DNA of 64,000 nucleotides, taken from NCBI GenBank assembly GCA_963556695.1, contig CAUWAG010000013.1, positions 2,046,001 to 2,110,000 of the forward strand, written 5' to 3'. Position numbers and translations under genes: made by a program. Shown one piece after another: positions 24,401-35,018 of this stretch. Position 1 is the stretch's first letter. Each line of letters starts with the position of its first letter. Below the pieces are notes generated by a model that saw only the letters and a list, made by a program, of their open reading frames with translations, did not search any database and was not told where the DNA came from. This DNA is from Anthostomella pinea (lineage: Eukaryota > Ascomycota > Sordariomycetes > Xylariales > Xylariaceae).

Positions 24401-25304
24401 CATGACTTATGCTCATAGCACCAATCATGCGTGGTTCAAGGTGTGCATTACTAAGTCATGACCAGGATCATCTGGATACTTATACGGTCGGCGAGGTCTA
24501 TGCTTCGTCAGGCATACGGAGAAGGAATGAAAGCGGGTTGGTCCACGAGATTGACTGGGCATTATTTGAGTTCCATGGCAACAGACTACCCGATGAGAAC
24601 CTTATACCTCGAGTGGCCGTCGGAAATGCCCGGCCTCAAGCTTCAAGTTATGCACAAACCTTGCAGCCGACAGAAGTGGCCCCCGCAAAGTCCCTGCCGG
24701 GACTGGAAGTGCAATGCAACGCGCGCACAAGTGGCCTGCAGGTAGGTACTAGCCCGGTCTTCAGATTCGTCAAAATGCGAGTCGAAACTGATTGTGACCT
24801 TCTCCCTAGACCGGCCAAATCCTGCCGGCCCTCGCTTCTGTCAAGATATACGGTCGAGCCTCCCCAAGCCACACGTATTCGGTGAGCGGGAGGTCTCCCG
24901 TGCCAAGTAGGCACGAGGATCCGACTATGGGACTACAACCCCGACATGGCGCTCGAAGCGGCCACTCACTTGGGGTTCCTGGCGACTCAGGCGCATGGGT
25001 GATCGATAGGTTTTATGGTCGCGTGTGTGGACACGTCTTGGCCTGGAGTGAGCGTAAGCAGGTGGCCTACATCTGTCCCATGGAAGTTCTCCTCCTCGAT
25101 ATTGCCGAGACAGTCGAAGCGTCAGAGGTACGCCTTCCGGGAGGGGAGGCGGTCGTCAGGATAGCGAATGTCGAGGAGAATACTGATATCGTGGATGTAT
25201 CGGACCACGAGAGCTGGGCTGGGGAGGACGAGATGGAAGCAGGCGACGACGATATGCATCCCAAGAGTGAGCCCAAGCATAGTCTCTCACTCAGGCATCA
25301 ATAG
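21406..25304 (+). CDS. HeLo domain - pseudokinase - trypsin-like protease fusion
   Basis: A 1198-residue protein from exons 21406-24157, 24312-24385, 24466-24741 and 24810-25304, all GT-AG and in frame. The N-terminal ~160 residues match the HeLo (prion-inhibition and propagation) domain, the helical pore-forming region of HET-S. Residues about 290-500 are a kinase-like domain in which the catalytic loop reads THGNLQ (371-376) instead of HRDLK, so the catalytic Asp is absent and it is probably a pseudokinase. The C-terminal third has trypsin-fold signatures: MTVHH (His about 814/815), HEIDWALFE (Asp about 972) and GVPGDSGAW (Ser about 1094). A very acidic tract of about 40 residues lies between the His and Asp motifs. 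HeLo proteins commonly act in cell death and non-self recognition; that role is inferred here. The domains could also be regulatory or catalytically inactive. Confidence 0.85.
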
Positions 25305-26153
25305 CAAACCGACCCGAACTTGGATGCTTTGGCTATTGCTGCGGATCGGACTCACCTACAAGGAGACAAGGTTGAGCGCGATGTTGAATATGAGATGGAA
25401 TGACTATCTATGAGCAACGAATGATGACTAGATGTCAGGTAGAAATGAGGGGTTTGGCTTTTCTTCTGTGGTTGGCTGGACCAACATTTGGTGCCTATAG
25501 GAAAGCCAAGGTGTAATTCCGTTACCGTACACCCCCTCTCGACGAATCATGAACTCTACTGCTAGGTAACGACGATATGTCTGCTGCGCCTTTGAAGCAC
25601 CCGGCGGTTTGCGAAATTGAGACGTTCAAGGTGGTGGAGAATACAAGATACGTCTGTCCCTGTCAGCTTGATGATTCCTCCAGCGTGCCAAGCCAGCACG
25701 GTAGGAGATCTAACCGGCTCTCATCGTGAGCTTTTCCGAGCACTACATGGAAAATCGCCTCTTCACCCTTCATCCGAGAGAGGTTCAGACAGCAATAGCG
25801 AAGGGTTGTTGAGGAAACAGCCAGTCGATCTCGTCCCAGAGGTCCTGCACGCCCCCTTAAGATAGGGCTAGGGAAACTGCTTCGTGACTTCTGAGACGGG
25901 TCTTCGAGATAATTGGTATTATGGGCTGCTTCCCGTCCAACTTTGTGACTTGGTAGAGTGCGTCCTAAAGCCCCTGCAATCTTCGAGTCATGATTGGGTT
26001 CATCAGGGAGCCACTTCGTAGCAGATGTACGGTTGGCATGATATTCTGACAAGCCCAGCTTTCGCCATATTACGTTTGCGGCTTGATAAAATACCAGACT
26101 GACTACGCATTCCACTACAAGACCCCATGTTACTTGCTTGATACTTGACCAGC

Positions 26154-26204
26154 AGCTCACGTCGATAGATGACGACGCAACACTGGGGAGAGGCGATAGT
26201 AGTA
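26154..26204 (+). repeat. Direct repeat, unit 1
   Basis: The unit begins AGCTCACGTCGAT and ends GGCGATAGTAGTA. A second copy starts 252 bp downstream and differs at a handful of positions, so this is an old local duplication or the ends of a lost element. Function unknown. Confidence 0.7.
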
Positions 26205-26405
26205 CACTCAGCCCTCATAAGTCTCCGTACGCGCATACTGGCAAGATTTTAGACCACCAGTAAGATAGTTAGAGATACCGAAATAAACGCCTTAAAAATA
26301 AGCGTCAAGCATGGTCAATAAACATTGAAGTGCTTGTTCCGATTTGATGATTATACCGTTGCTTGCTGGAAGGGTCGTGTACGGAGACAAATGAGGGTTC
26401 AGCGT

Positions 26406-26456
26406 AGCTCACGTCGATGAATGACGAAGCAACACCGGGGAGAGGCGATAGTAGTA
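26406..26456 (+). repeat. Direct repeat, unit 2
   Basis: Second copy of the unit at 26154, with substitutions within the GATAGATGACGACG part and at CACTGG/CACCGG. It lies about 165 bp past the 3' end of the BIM1-like gene. Confidence 0.7.
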
Positions 26457-26621
26457 GCAGCAGTATTGATGGATATCTCCAATTCCATGTTCTATCGTAA
26501 GCGTTCTATCCCAGAGATCCTGGGATTCATCCTGAGGATTCTATGGCATCATTATATGAGTAGTTTCGCAGCAAGAACGCCAAGCTCTCGTGTAGAACTG
26601 TGCAGACCTCGTCGTCGGTGC

Positions 26622-27381
26622 TTACACCATTAGCATTGCACCAACAACGACCATGACCCCAGTAGCGACCAAAGCACGAAGCCCCTCGACCGAGTCAGCG
26701 CGCATCGAAACACCAGCGCCGGGCGTCTCGGAGGGCGATGCGCTACTGCTGGCGCTACTGGCGCTGCTGCTGCCGAGCAGAGCGGTCAGTGTGGCATCGT
26801 TGGTGTACGAGCCTTTTACGCTGGACTGGTTGGTGCAGACCGACGGCGCGTTGCCAGTTCCGTTGATGAAGTTGACGGCAGCACACTGGACAGACAGGTA
26901 GGCACTGTCAGTAACGAAGATACAGCAACGGGTGAATTCACATGGGGTGGATGAGAGCAGAGAGTCACCGTACCTGGTACAGCAAGCCGTCGATGCCACT
27001 CGCGACCATGCTGAGAATGGCCTTCTTGCCCACGTACTCATGGGATATGGTGACTTGAGGCGTGCAGTAATTTCCCGGACCGCTCTGCTGGATGATGCCG
27101 TAGACCTGGGACCAATTGCCGCTTGCAGTGGGATCGGTGGTCATACGGTAGAGCCAGTTGGTCTGCGGGTGCGTGGAGTAGGTCGAGATGGCATCGCCGT
27201 CGACGTGGAAGTCGACGGCATTTTCGTTGTCGAGGTCGGGAGTGTAGCCACCGCAAGGAGCCGAACCCTCGGTGTCGTCGTCGAAGGGCTTGATGGGGCC
27301 TGGGTACTGGAGCTCGAAGTGGGCTTGGACCGTGGTGGCGAGCAGGAGTGCCGCTGTGGCAGCGAGTCGTAGTGACAGCAT
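26622..27381 (-). CDS. BIM1-like (X325) copper-binding GPI-anchored protein
   Basis: A 223-residue extracellular protein. Exons (minus) are 27381-26974 and 26885-26622; the 88-nt intron begins GTACGG, ends GTCCAG and joins in phase 0. A signal peptide ends VQA, so the mature protein starts with His (HFELQYPGPI), the copper-coordinating N-terminal His of the LPMO-like X325/BIM1 family. The core has APCGGY, the NYCTPQVTI segment and conserved cysteines. A Ser/Ala-rich stalk and a hydrophobic C-terminal tail (VATGVMVVVGAMLMV) indicate a GPI anchor. In Cryptococcus, Bim1 helps copper acquisition with the Ctr1 importer; other members affect the cell wall. These proteins are not thought to cut polysaccharide. 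The gene is divergent from a ferric/cupric-reductase-like gene, consistent with a metal-uptake role. Confidence 0.88.
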
Positions 27382-29085
27382 TCTTTGTCGGCCTGGTCTG
27401 GTCGGAGTGGGCAGGATGAAGTTGAAGTGATGCAGTGCCGGATGTGGAAGATGTGGAAGATGAAGTAGATGGTACAGTCAACAACGAGTGGCTCACTGCG
27501 AGACAGGTCTGTCTTTGAGATATTATCGACTGGGCCTGAGATACACCTTACACCTCAACAGTTCAGCTAAAAAGTAACCACCTAGAGCAAACATCACGGG
27601 TACCTCCTGGGTACCTACAGTACCTAAAGGACCAGGTATGTACCTAAGGCATAGAGGTGAGCAAGATATTCAAGGGTAGGGGCCGCCTCCACATGAGTAA
27701 AGAGCGGAGAAGTGGAATGGAAGGCTTGAACTTGGAAGATCTGATCTAGACCGACTTACTTTATTAGCGAAGTGACGGGCTTTAACCTCTACCTTCTCTT
27801 CCAGTTGTACCTGCATGGATGTTCCGTTGCTCAATCCCACCATGTCAGCTCGTACATTGTATACAAGCAACAAACAAATAAAAGACGACCTTGTACTACT
27901 ACTAATACCTTTGGCAGCTTGGGTATCTTCTACCAGATGCCTATATTGAAGTCATGATATGGTAGTACCGGTCCAACAACATTGAAGACGACAGATATTG
28001 GTGGAGTGCGGGGTTACATTGAGGATCTTCAAGGTGGGAGCACTGGGCCCGTGGCACCGTGCCCGTCCGTGCCGTGGCAGGGAGGGGCAAGGTCTGGGTC
28101 CTACCGACTGGTGGGGAGACCAAAGCTTAGCGCTATCAGCTAAGAGGTTAGCGGCCGCAAAGGCGTCGGTTGAGGCTGTTTGAGCATGTTGTGGCAGGCA
28201 GTGGTGGCCTCAAGCTTTACCTAGCCCCTCAGCCCCTCTCCCGCTCACACCCGGACTTCTCTTTCATTCATTGATTTGGAAGGTATATTGTTGCTGTCAC
28301 AACTTGTCAGAAATAACCTGCTCAAAACCACGCACTGGTTGAGGTGGGCAGGAGTAGTGGCATCCTGAATGGGTGTCGTGAGAGTTTCATGTCGAGCGTG
28401 AGACACAGATGGCAGGTGGTCTCACGAGTAAGCGGCTCTAAGGTGGGTGCATGATGTGTATCTGGATCTTTACCATCTACACGTGTAGTATCCAAGTCAC
28501 ATACATGTATGTACAGGATGATTACTAACAGGTACTTATCTAAAGTAGGATACCTACATGAGCAAGTTTTGCCTTGCGGGTGATAGTCCTTATCTTGTCT
28601 TCCTCAAGCTCCTCATTGGGCCCTTCTCCTCTAGCCCAATTATACCTAGCCTTCGTGCATGTGAAAGTCCCACGTTTCTATCCAACTCCCGACATAGTGT
28701 ACCGGCAGCGCGGCGAAAGAAGTGCATTGCAAATCCTTGGACTTTGTCTTGACAACATACTTTTGCTTCTGACTTGAGGCTCTCTTCAACGAACTGGCTA
28801 TTTTATTCTGCACTCATCGCCATATGCATTTGTCGTCACATCAGATCACATCATCACCACTGGTACACGGGCGCCCATTGAAGCTGTAACCGACCGACTC
28901 AACGACCGGCTTTGTCGAGCAGCATCGCAACCGGCCCTCCCCAACTCTTGAGGTGAAGTATCAATCTATTCCGCAGTCCCAGGACCTGATCTGCTGCACA
29001 CCCGGGGTATAAACCCCCGTGCGAGGGCAAGGAGAGAGAGATAGATTCAGGCCTCAGGACTGCAAGTATAGAGCACAGGCACAGC
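27382..29085. promoter_or_regulatory. Shared divergent promoter region of BIM1-like and ferric reductase genes
   Basis: No gene lies in this 1.7-kb gap. It contains two minus-strand AGATAA motifs (28536-28541 and 28590-28595) and a plus-strand TGATAG (28581-28586) within 60 bp, a possible GATA-factor cluster such as the iron regulator SreA uses, although none fits the extended ATCWGATAA consensus. TTGCTCA-like words on the minus strand near 27658 and 28559 resemble part of the yeast Mac1 copper element. Both assignments are weak. TACCTA-rich patches lie at 27600-27650. Confidence 0.35.
29008..29013 (+). promoter_or_regulatory. TATA box of ferric reductase gene
   Basis: TATAAA within GGGGTATAAACCCC lies 73 bp upstream of the predicted start codon, a usual distance for an inducible fungal gene with a short leader. 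Confidence 0.5.
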
Positions 29086-31026
29086 ATGGACGACATGGGC
29101 GACATGGGCGGTACGTCCATGACCAGCACCAATGTCTTCCAAGCCACCAACATAGCTTTCGCCCAAGGCTATTGGTATTTCGTAGCAGCAGCCGTCGCTC
29201 TGCTGTTGCTCATACGGATCATCAACTACGCTCAGAACTGGCTGAGGTGAGCCGCCCCTATTGCAAGTAGCCTGCATCGTTCTGTCGACTGACCTCGCGG
29301 CCCTAGACTACGTACCTCCCAAGTCAGCTCGGTCCAGTGCCCAACAAGACCGACGAACTGGTTCCTACAGACCTGGGCCACCTTGACCGCTGTTGGGAGG
29401 GAGCTGAGCTATCCACAGCTGTACGTCCCAATCCGATACATGTCGTGGATGACACCGCCGCCCATGGGTCGCGTCCTCGTCCTGCTCGTATACTGGGCTG
29501 TCATCATCTACATGATGGCACGCAATGTCATCGTGGACGACGCCTACTACTGGGAGCGGATTGGCTATCGTAATGCCTGGGTAACCGTCACACAGGTCCC
29601 GCTGCTCTACCTATTGGCATCCAAGACCAGCATCATCGGCCTGATCGCCGGCACGAGCTACGAAAGGCTGAACTGGCTCCATCGATGGGTCGCCCGGACC
29701 ATGTTTGTTACTGCTACCGTTCACGGATGGCACTTCTGGACGGAATGGGTCAAGTATGACATTGTCGACGCGGAGATGAAATTGATGTCCAGCATGCTCC
29801 CGTATGGCATGGGCGCCTGGGGCATTCTGCTGTGGATTACCGTAACCTCGTTCAAGCCATTCCGAGCCATGGCATACGAGGTCTTCGTCATGCAGCACAT
29901 CATAGCCGCCGTCATGTTCCTGTGGGTTGTGTACGTCCACGTGCCCGCAGACGCCAGGTACAACGTCTGGTTCGCCATAGCTGCCATCTGTTTCGACCGC
30001 GTCTGTCGCTTGGGGCTGTTGGTGTGGCAGAACATCAAGCTCAACCCCAAGAGGACTTGCTGTACCGGAGGGCAACGCTTCGGCCACCAGACACAGATCT
30101 CGCGCATCGGAGACTCGACGACCGTGTTGACCATCAAGGATGTACACTTCAAGTGGACTGCAGGGCAACACTTGTACCTCTGGTTGCCTCGCGTGGGCGC
30201 ATTCGAAACCCATCCATATACAATTGCCTCGTCTCATCCGATGCCCGAGACTTGCATCTGCAACAGCATCCAGTTGGTGGTGCGGTCCCACTCGGGCTTC
30301 TCGAAAAGGCTCAACGCGTTCGCGCAGAAGCTCGAGGCCTCGGACAAGAAGGAGACCGTGACATCCATGGTAGTAGGCCCGTATGGCCGCCCTCCGCGAT
30401 GGGATGCTTTCGAGACGTTGGTGCTCATTTCGGCGTCGACGGGCGCCTCCTACACCCTCCCCATTCTGGAGAGCGTGTTGCAATCCAGGTCGCTAGGATG
30501 CACAAAGCGTGTCGATTTCCTATTGATAGCGAGGCAAGGAGAGGAGGTTGGATTCTACCATCAACGTCTACGTAAAGCGATTGAGAGGGCCCAGTCGGTG
30601 GCTATCGAACTTGCAGTACACGTGGCTGTGACGGGCAGCGGGCAACTGGAAACGATATCCGCAGTGTCTCTGCCAGTATCTGCGGCGTTCACGACAAGCG
30701 TGGAGAAGAAGTCAACTTCAGAAAGCACGGTACCGTCGGAAGAGATGGGGACAGTTGCGTCCGGGCGGATACATCAGCCGGAGGGGTTCTCGGAAACCAG
30801 CTCTGGCTCGCAGATACATCATTCGGCATGCAGACCCGATATCGCTGGCTTCGTCAGACGGTCAGTCGAAGCTACTGGAGGCGAGACTGGCGTGGTTGTA
30901 TGCGGCGGGCAGTCTCTGGTGGCCAAAGTGAGGACCAGCATCGCAAAGCTGAGCGATGAACGTGCTGTGCATAAAGGAACAGGTGCGCAGGGGATCCATC
31001 TGCATGTCGAGGAGTATTGCTTCTAA
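29086..31026 (+). CDS. Ferric/cupric reductase transmembrane component (FRE family)
   Basis: A 626-residue plasma-membrane metalloreductase that passes electrons from NADPH through FAD and two haems to extracellular Fe3+ or Cu2+. Exons are 29086-29246 and 29307-31026; the 60-nt intron begins GTGAGC and ends CCCTAG. The first exon gives a Met-rich N terminus (MDDMGDMGG) and a first helix. Further helices carry the haem-ligand histidines in LNWLHRWVAR, ATVHGWHFW and MQHIIAAVMFLWVVYVH. The C-terminal half has the FAD motif HPYTIASS, the NADPH motif GPYGRPP and the terminal CGGQSL. A Ser/Thr-rich insert precedes the last motif. Length matches the family. The gene is divergent from the BIM1-like gene. 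Confidence 0.93.
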
Positions 31027-33007
31027 TAGGGGCACATTCCGAGCTATATATACGTGGCAAGCCAATGTGCAATCGAAAAAACGACATGGCGATAACAGTC
31101 TACACGTCCCCGGTCCAGATGCCCCTGGGCACGATGAAAACGCCACCAAGAGTACTGTACGGCAAATCAAATCTCATGTGGCCGGCAACGACGAGAAAAG
31201 GCCGTACTCGTTCCAAGGACACAACAAAAAGACATTGGCGTCCATCTGCATGGTACTGTCTGGCTCATGGGCCTTTTGCTCGGCGTCTATCTCGGGCAAT
31301 CGGCCATGACAGTAAGCACTTGGGTGCAGCGACTGGAGGCCTGAGAGGCTGAGACTGCCGATGCCAATTAGTACTGATGCACTTGAACCGACAGGCGAGG
31401 TATTGTTTCATGTGCGCCTCTCGACCATCTGGCCGTCTGCCGCGCTTCAACCCTCGCCCACCACGTGGAGCTGACCGGCATGGCATTTCGATCCCATCCC
31501 CACGGGAATGACCTGGCCACCAGGAGCGCTGAATAGATGATGGATGACAGATGATGGATGGATAGCATCTATCCGGGGACCTGGACCAACACTGGACATG
31601 CGACGTCACTGCCGAGTCTGTCCCTGTTCACAACAGAACCTCATCCCATCGGAGTCGGCAACCACCGGGAACGCTTGGTGGGCATCACCATTGGCTGCGG
31701 CCTATCCAGGGGTGCAAGTGGGAGGAAGGCATGACATAAGCGCGAGGCCTCTGGCTGCTGAGAAGTTGAATGCACACGCCAGGTGACGTCAAAGAATCCG
31801 ACACCTGTAATGTGTCCACCGTCCCAGTTGGAAGTGAGGGTTCGATGTTGATGCTCATGAACAAAACCATGATCCGTGGAAGTTCAGTAGGCGCGGGGAT
31901 TGGGCACTACATGTGCTTGGCCAACCGCGGCTCCTATCTCCTGCATCTGGGGAATAGGGGTTCAATCATTATAGACATACAAACCTCCACTAGCTCTGCC
32001 CATCGTGGTCCGACAGTCGATACTTTTGCTGGCGGTCGACACAGTCGCTCTGAATCACTGCATGTGGAGTGTGACTGCCATTGTCCTTCGTCATTTTCGA
32101 ATGGTGATGCCATCGTGAACAGTGGCGCCATGTGTTGCGGGTGCGGGTGCGGATGTCCCGCTGCCACACAGTACCTGCATCTGCGAACACTCTGACTCTC
32201 TAACTCTTAACCCACATCACCCGTCTCTCTATAAGGCGCTTGTGGCTGCACTACCAGGATCATCATCCAATACTTTGCCCTTTTCCTCGAGATCACAGGC
32301 TTATGAATGGCCGATTAAGCGATTCTGCACACCCCAGCCGCGGCTCAGCCCTATAGCTGCAGGCCGCGGCAACCGTCTTTCAGCCTCACTGCCAACACGA
32401 GAAGCTCGTAAGATTCCAGTCACCCAAGGTGCTGTCCTGGCATAATCCATACTTCATCAGCTTACTTTCCGTTGGCAGTTACTAGCTGAATCTGCCATTG
32501 AGCCCTCTGTGATACTCCGGGACTGGCACGAGACACAAAAGAGCCGGACCAGTAGCTAAACTTGTCCGTAATAGCCTATTTAGCGAAATCCTCTCTTTTG
32601 TGTCAACTTCTTCACGGCTCTTGGGCATCATGTCTACTGCCCTATTTCTAATGCCATCTAATTTTAGGAATATGTCAGCAGCCAGTAAGTTACCCGCCAA
32701 TTGCACTGTCGAATTACGAAAGTTGCCTAGCAAAAGGAAGAGAAGGACTCTGCTCCACAGCATCGCCATGATTGTCTACGTCCGGGTGAGGCACCATGAC
32801 CTCAATCGTATATATCCGCATGAATACATGTTATATAAGTCTGTGCTGTCGGCGCCATGAAGGGAAGACAGTCCTATTCGGCATCGAGCTGAAGGTTTCA
32901 AACTGCACCCACGACCACTATCAAGAGAACCATCGTGACGATATCATTGCCACCGACAATTCAGGGAGTGACAAAGAGACCCAGTATCATCTTACCACAT
33001 CTCCAAC
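31027..33007. other. Intergenic region
   Basis: No gene supported. A minus-strand frame at 32482-32769 starts with a hydrophobic stretch but has no further support. GATGGATGACAGATGATGGATGGAT at 31538-31562 is a short tandem array. Confidence 0.45.
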
Positions 33008-33691
33008 ATGCCTCAGTTCGTCTATGTTGAATTGCCGAGCTTTCGCATCAAGGACTCGAGCGGGCACACGATGAATATGAGCTACAGGCACTTGGGCCTC
33101 GTCGAAGCTCTCTACCATTTCGTGCGCGGCGGCCTGCAAACAACCAACTACGTCGACCTCTCGGCAGCCATCCTGTTCGCAGGCGGAGAGACGGACACCT
33201 GGGCAGCCACGAACACGTTGCAGGGGCACCACGCCGAGGAAAACCTCCTGCTCACGTACTTCCAGACCTTCGACTCTCCCGGCGCATATCCCATCATCGA
33301 CGCCCTTCTCCTGAGCAACAAGCCGTGCAACAGCTGTATCGAGTACTTTGCTCTGACCGGGAAACAACTACGGCCCAGGGACGGCTCGCCCCCCTTTCGA
33401 GCGAAGTTCACCCCGAGGTCTGATCGGAGCTACACACCGGTGTTCTACCTCTCGCGTAGCCTGGACGCTGGTTCGCGGAGCGGTCTGTGGATGCAGCTGG
33501 CACAGATGTGGGCCAGCGAGTTCGGGGACACCATCAAGTCATCACCGGATGTTGCTCGGGGCCAGATGTATTATATTCTCAACGACTCGCCCTGGTACGC
33601 TCTCAACGACCAGGAGAACCTGAACGACGCCGAGGTTGCCGAGGCAATCTCGAGGCAGGATATTAACCCCATGTATTGGATTGGGAGGTGA
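33008..33691 (+). CDS. Stand-alone cytidine-deaminase-fold protein
   Basis: An intronless gene for a 227-residue protein of unrecognised subfamily. It has the zinc-deaminase signature: H75-A76-E77 in GHHAEENLL (zinc-ligand His and catalytic Glu) and P106-C107-x-x-C110 in SNKPCNSC (zinc-ligand cysteines), about 30 residues apart as in the cytidine/deoxycytidylate deaminase superfamily. The preceding LSAAILFAGG would be the central strand. The extended C terminus (about 115 residues after the cysteines) ends MYWIGR and lacks known domains. No signal peptide. It does not look like housekeeping cytidine deaminase, which is shorter and usually begins the motif with C-A-E. Fungi carry several poorly studied deaminases, some related to bacterial toxin deaminases; whether it acts on free nucleosides, RNA or DNA cannot be told. 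Confidence 0.75.
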   Translation: MPQFVYVELPSFRIKDSSGHTMNMSYRHLGLVEALYHFVRGGLQTTNYVDLSAAILFAGGETDTWAATNTLQGHHAEENLLLTYFQTFDSPGAYPIIDALLLSNKPCNSCIEYFALTGKQLRPRDGSPPFRAKFTPRSDRSYTPVFYLSRSLDAGSRSGLWMQLAQMWASEFGDTIKSSPDVARGQMYYILNDSPWYALNDQENLNDAEVAEAISRQDINPMYWIGR

Positions 33692-35018
33692 GAAGCAAAG
33701 CCAACACGCAGTTGAATGGGCATGTGATGTAATAGTAAGGGAAATGGGTGAACATGGCTGGGCCTCGTAGGGTGGGCGGGTGAGATTTGGTGTCATTATA
33801 GAAGGGCTACGCTTGTCAGGTAGAATTGGCATCTGTAGTATATTTGGGCAGGTCCCCGAACAGGCAACAATTACAACAACAGTGGGCTTCGGAAATTGTA
33901 GCTGTGACGCCCTAAAGGTCTCTGACTCACTTTCCGTGACTCCCTATCTTTTTACTAAGATTTATAACTGGAGGCGTAGAGACGTTGTCTTTCCAATCCG
34001 TATAACCCCATATAAAGGCTCGGGTGCCGCGGTAGGCGGTGCCGTAGTATGTGTACAGAGTAAACGACTTCGAAAGCTTCTTGAATGAAGAAATAACGCA
34101 AATCATCTAGTCACTTGAAGTGTAAATTTTCGACGACGGTTTCGCTCTGGCCCTTAAGAGCTTCCCTTTTGATGTTAGATGGGATGAGGAAAAACCAGAC
34201 CGGCCGTAAACACCAATACATATATGACTGATCCACGCTCGAGGATAGGGGCAAGGCTGCGCTTGATATAAAATCAAACACCACGTTTTAGCCTACTTAG
34301 TCGGGAGTAAGAACTTACCCTGGCGTCGAGATGTTCCCTTGCTTCTGAGAAACACAAGCTCAACATATTGTGCGCGAGGATTTGTTTCAGAGCAGCATAC
34401 TTCGGCCAAATCCGCGTCGATGTGTTTTCAGATGCTGTGTATAGATCATGGTCTGTGCAACAACCCCGTCTCTAGACGCGTGCTTGTGCAGACTCTGCAT
34501 ATGTTACTCCTTTATCCATCGCGACGTGAAGAAAGCGCCGCTCCCCCACGAGTAGGTGGCTCTCCTGAGGGGTCTTGATCGCGAGTAAGTAGCTGCGGAC
34601 GCAGCGGGAACCACGTTAATCATTATACATCACTCGGATATTACAATTACCTGAGAGGCCCATGGGGAAAGGGTTAACTGCTCAATGTTATCAAGCATAT
34701 AGTAACCCATGGTGTCATGTGAAGTTGATCTGGAGCCCTCGATGTAGAACTTGGTCCATGTTATTCAAAGTATTATACATAACGAGATCCATGTCTAAAC
34801 TACCCCAATCCCAGTATGATACAAAATGAAATCCATGTTCAAACCATCAAAACACCTCACTCCCCGGGAATCATAGGTGCTAAGACTAACCAAAACTCCA
34901 TCGCGTATAATGGTACACCCCGACCGCTTATAGGAGACTGGTAAACTCCAGTCAGGTGAGAGCTGACTGACAATGTCGAAGATACAGGCTAGGCCCGTAT
35001 GTCTTCCGTTTCTGTGCC
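33692..35018. other. Intergenic region, AT-richer
   Basis: No gene supported. The part from about 34600 to 34950 is relatively AT-rich with repeated TCCATGTT words near 34740-34850, possibly decayed repeat sequence, but no element ends could be found. Confidence 0.4.

Larger units (their letters stand above)
25305..26621. other. Intergenic region with a duplicated ~51-bp segment
   Basis: No gene is supported. A 498-nt open frame on the minus strand (25663-26160) shows no domain. A ~51-bp segment occurs twice (separate entries). Confidence 0.45.

Noticed and set aside
25663..26160. 165-residue minus-strand open frame
   Set aside because: No recognisable domain, no splice partner, and it ends at the duplicated 51-bp segment; more likely chance.
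29611..30483. 290-residue open frame on the minus strand
   Set aside because: It lies wholly antisense to the ferric reductase coding exon, has no domain, and is explained by GC-rich codon use on the opposite strand.
32482..32769. 95-residue minus-strand frame with a hydrophobic N terminus
   Set aside because: No cleavage site, domain or conserved pattern; kept only as a remark.
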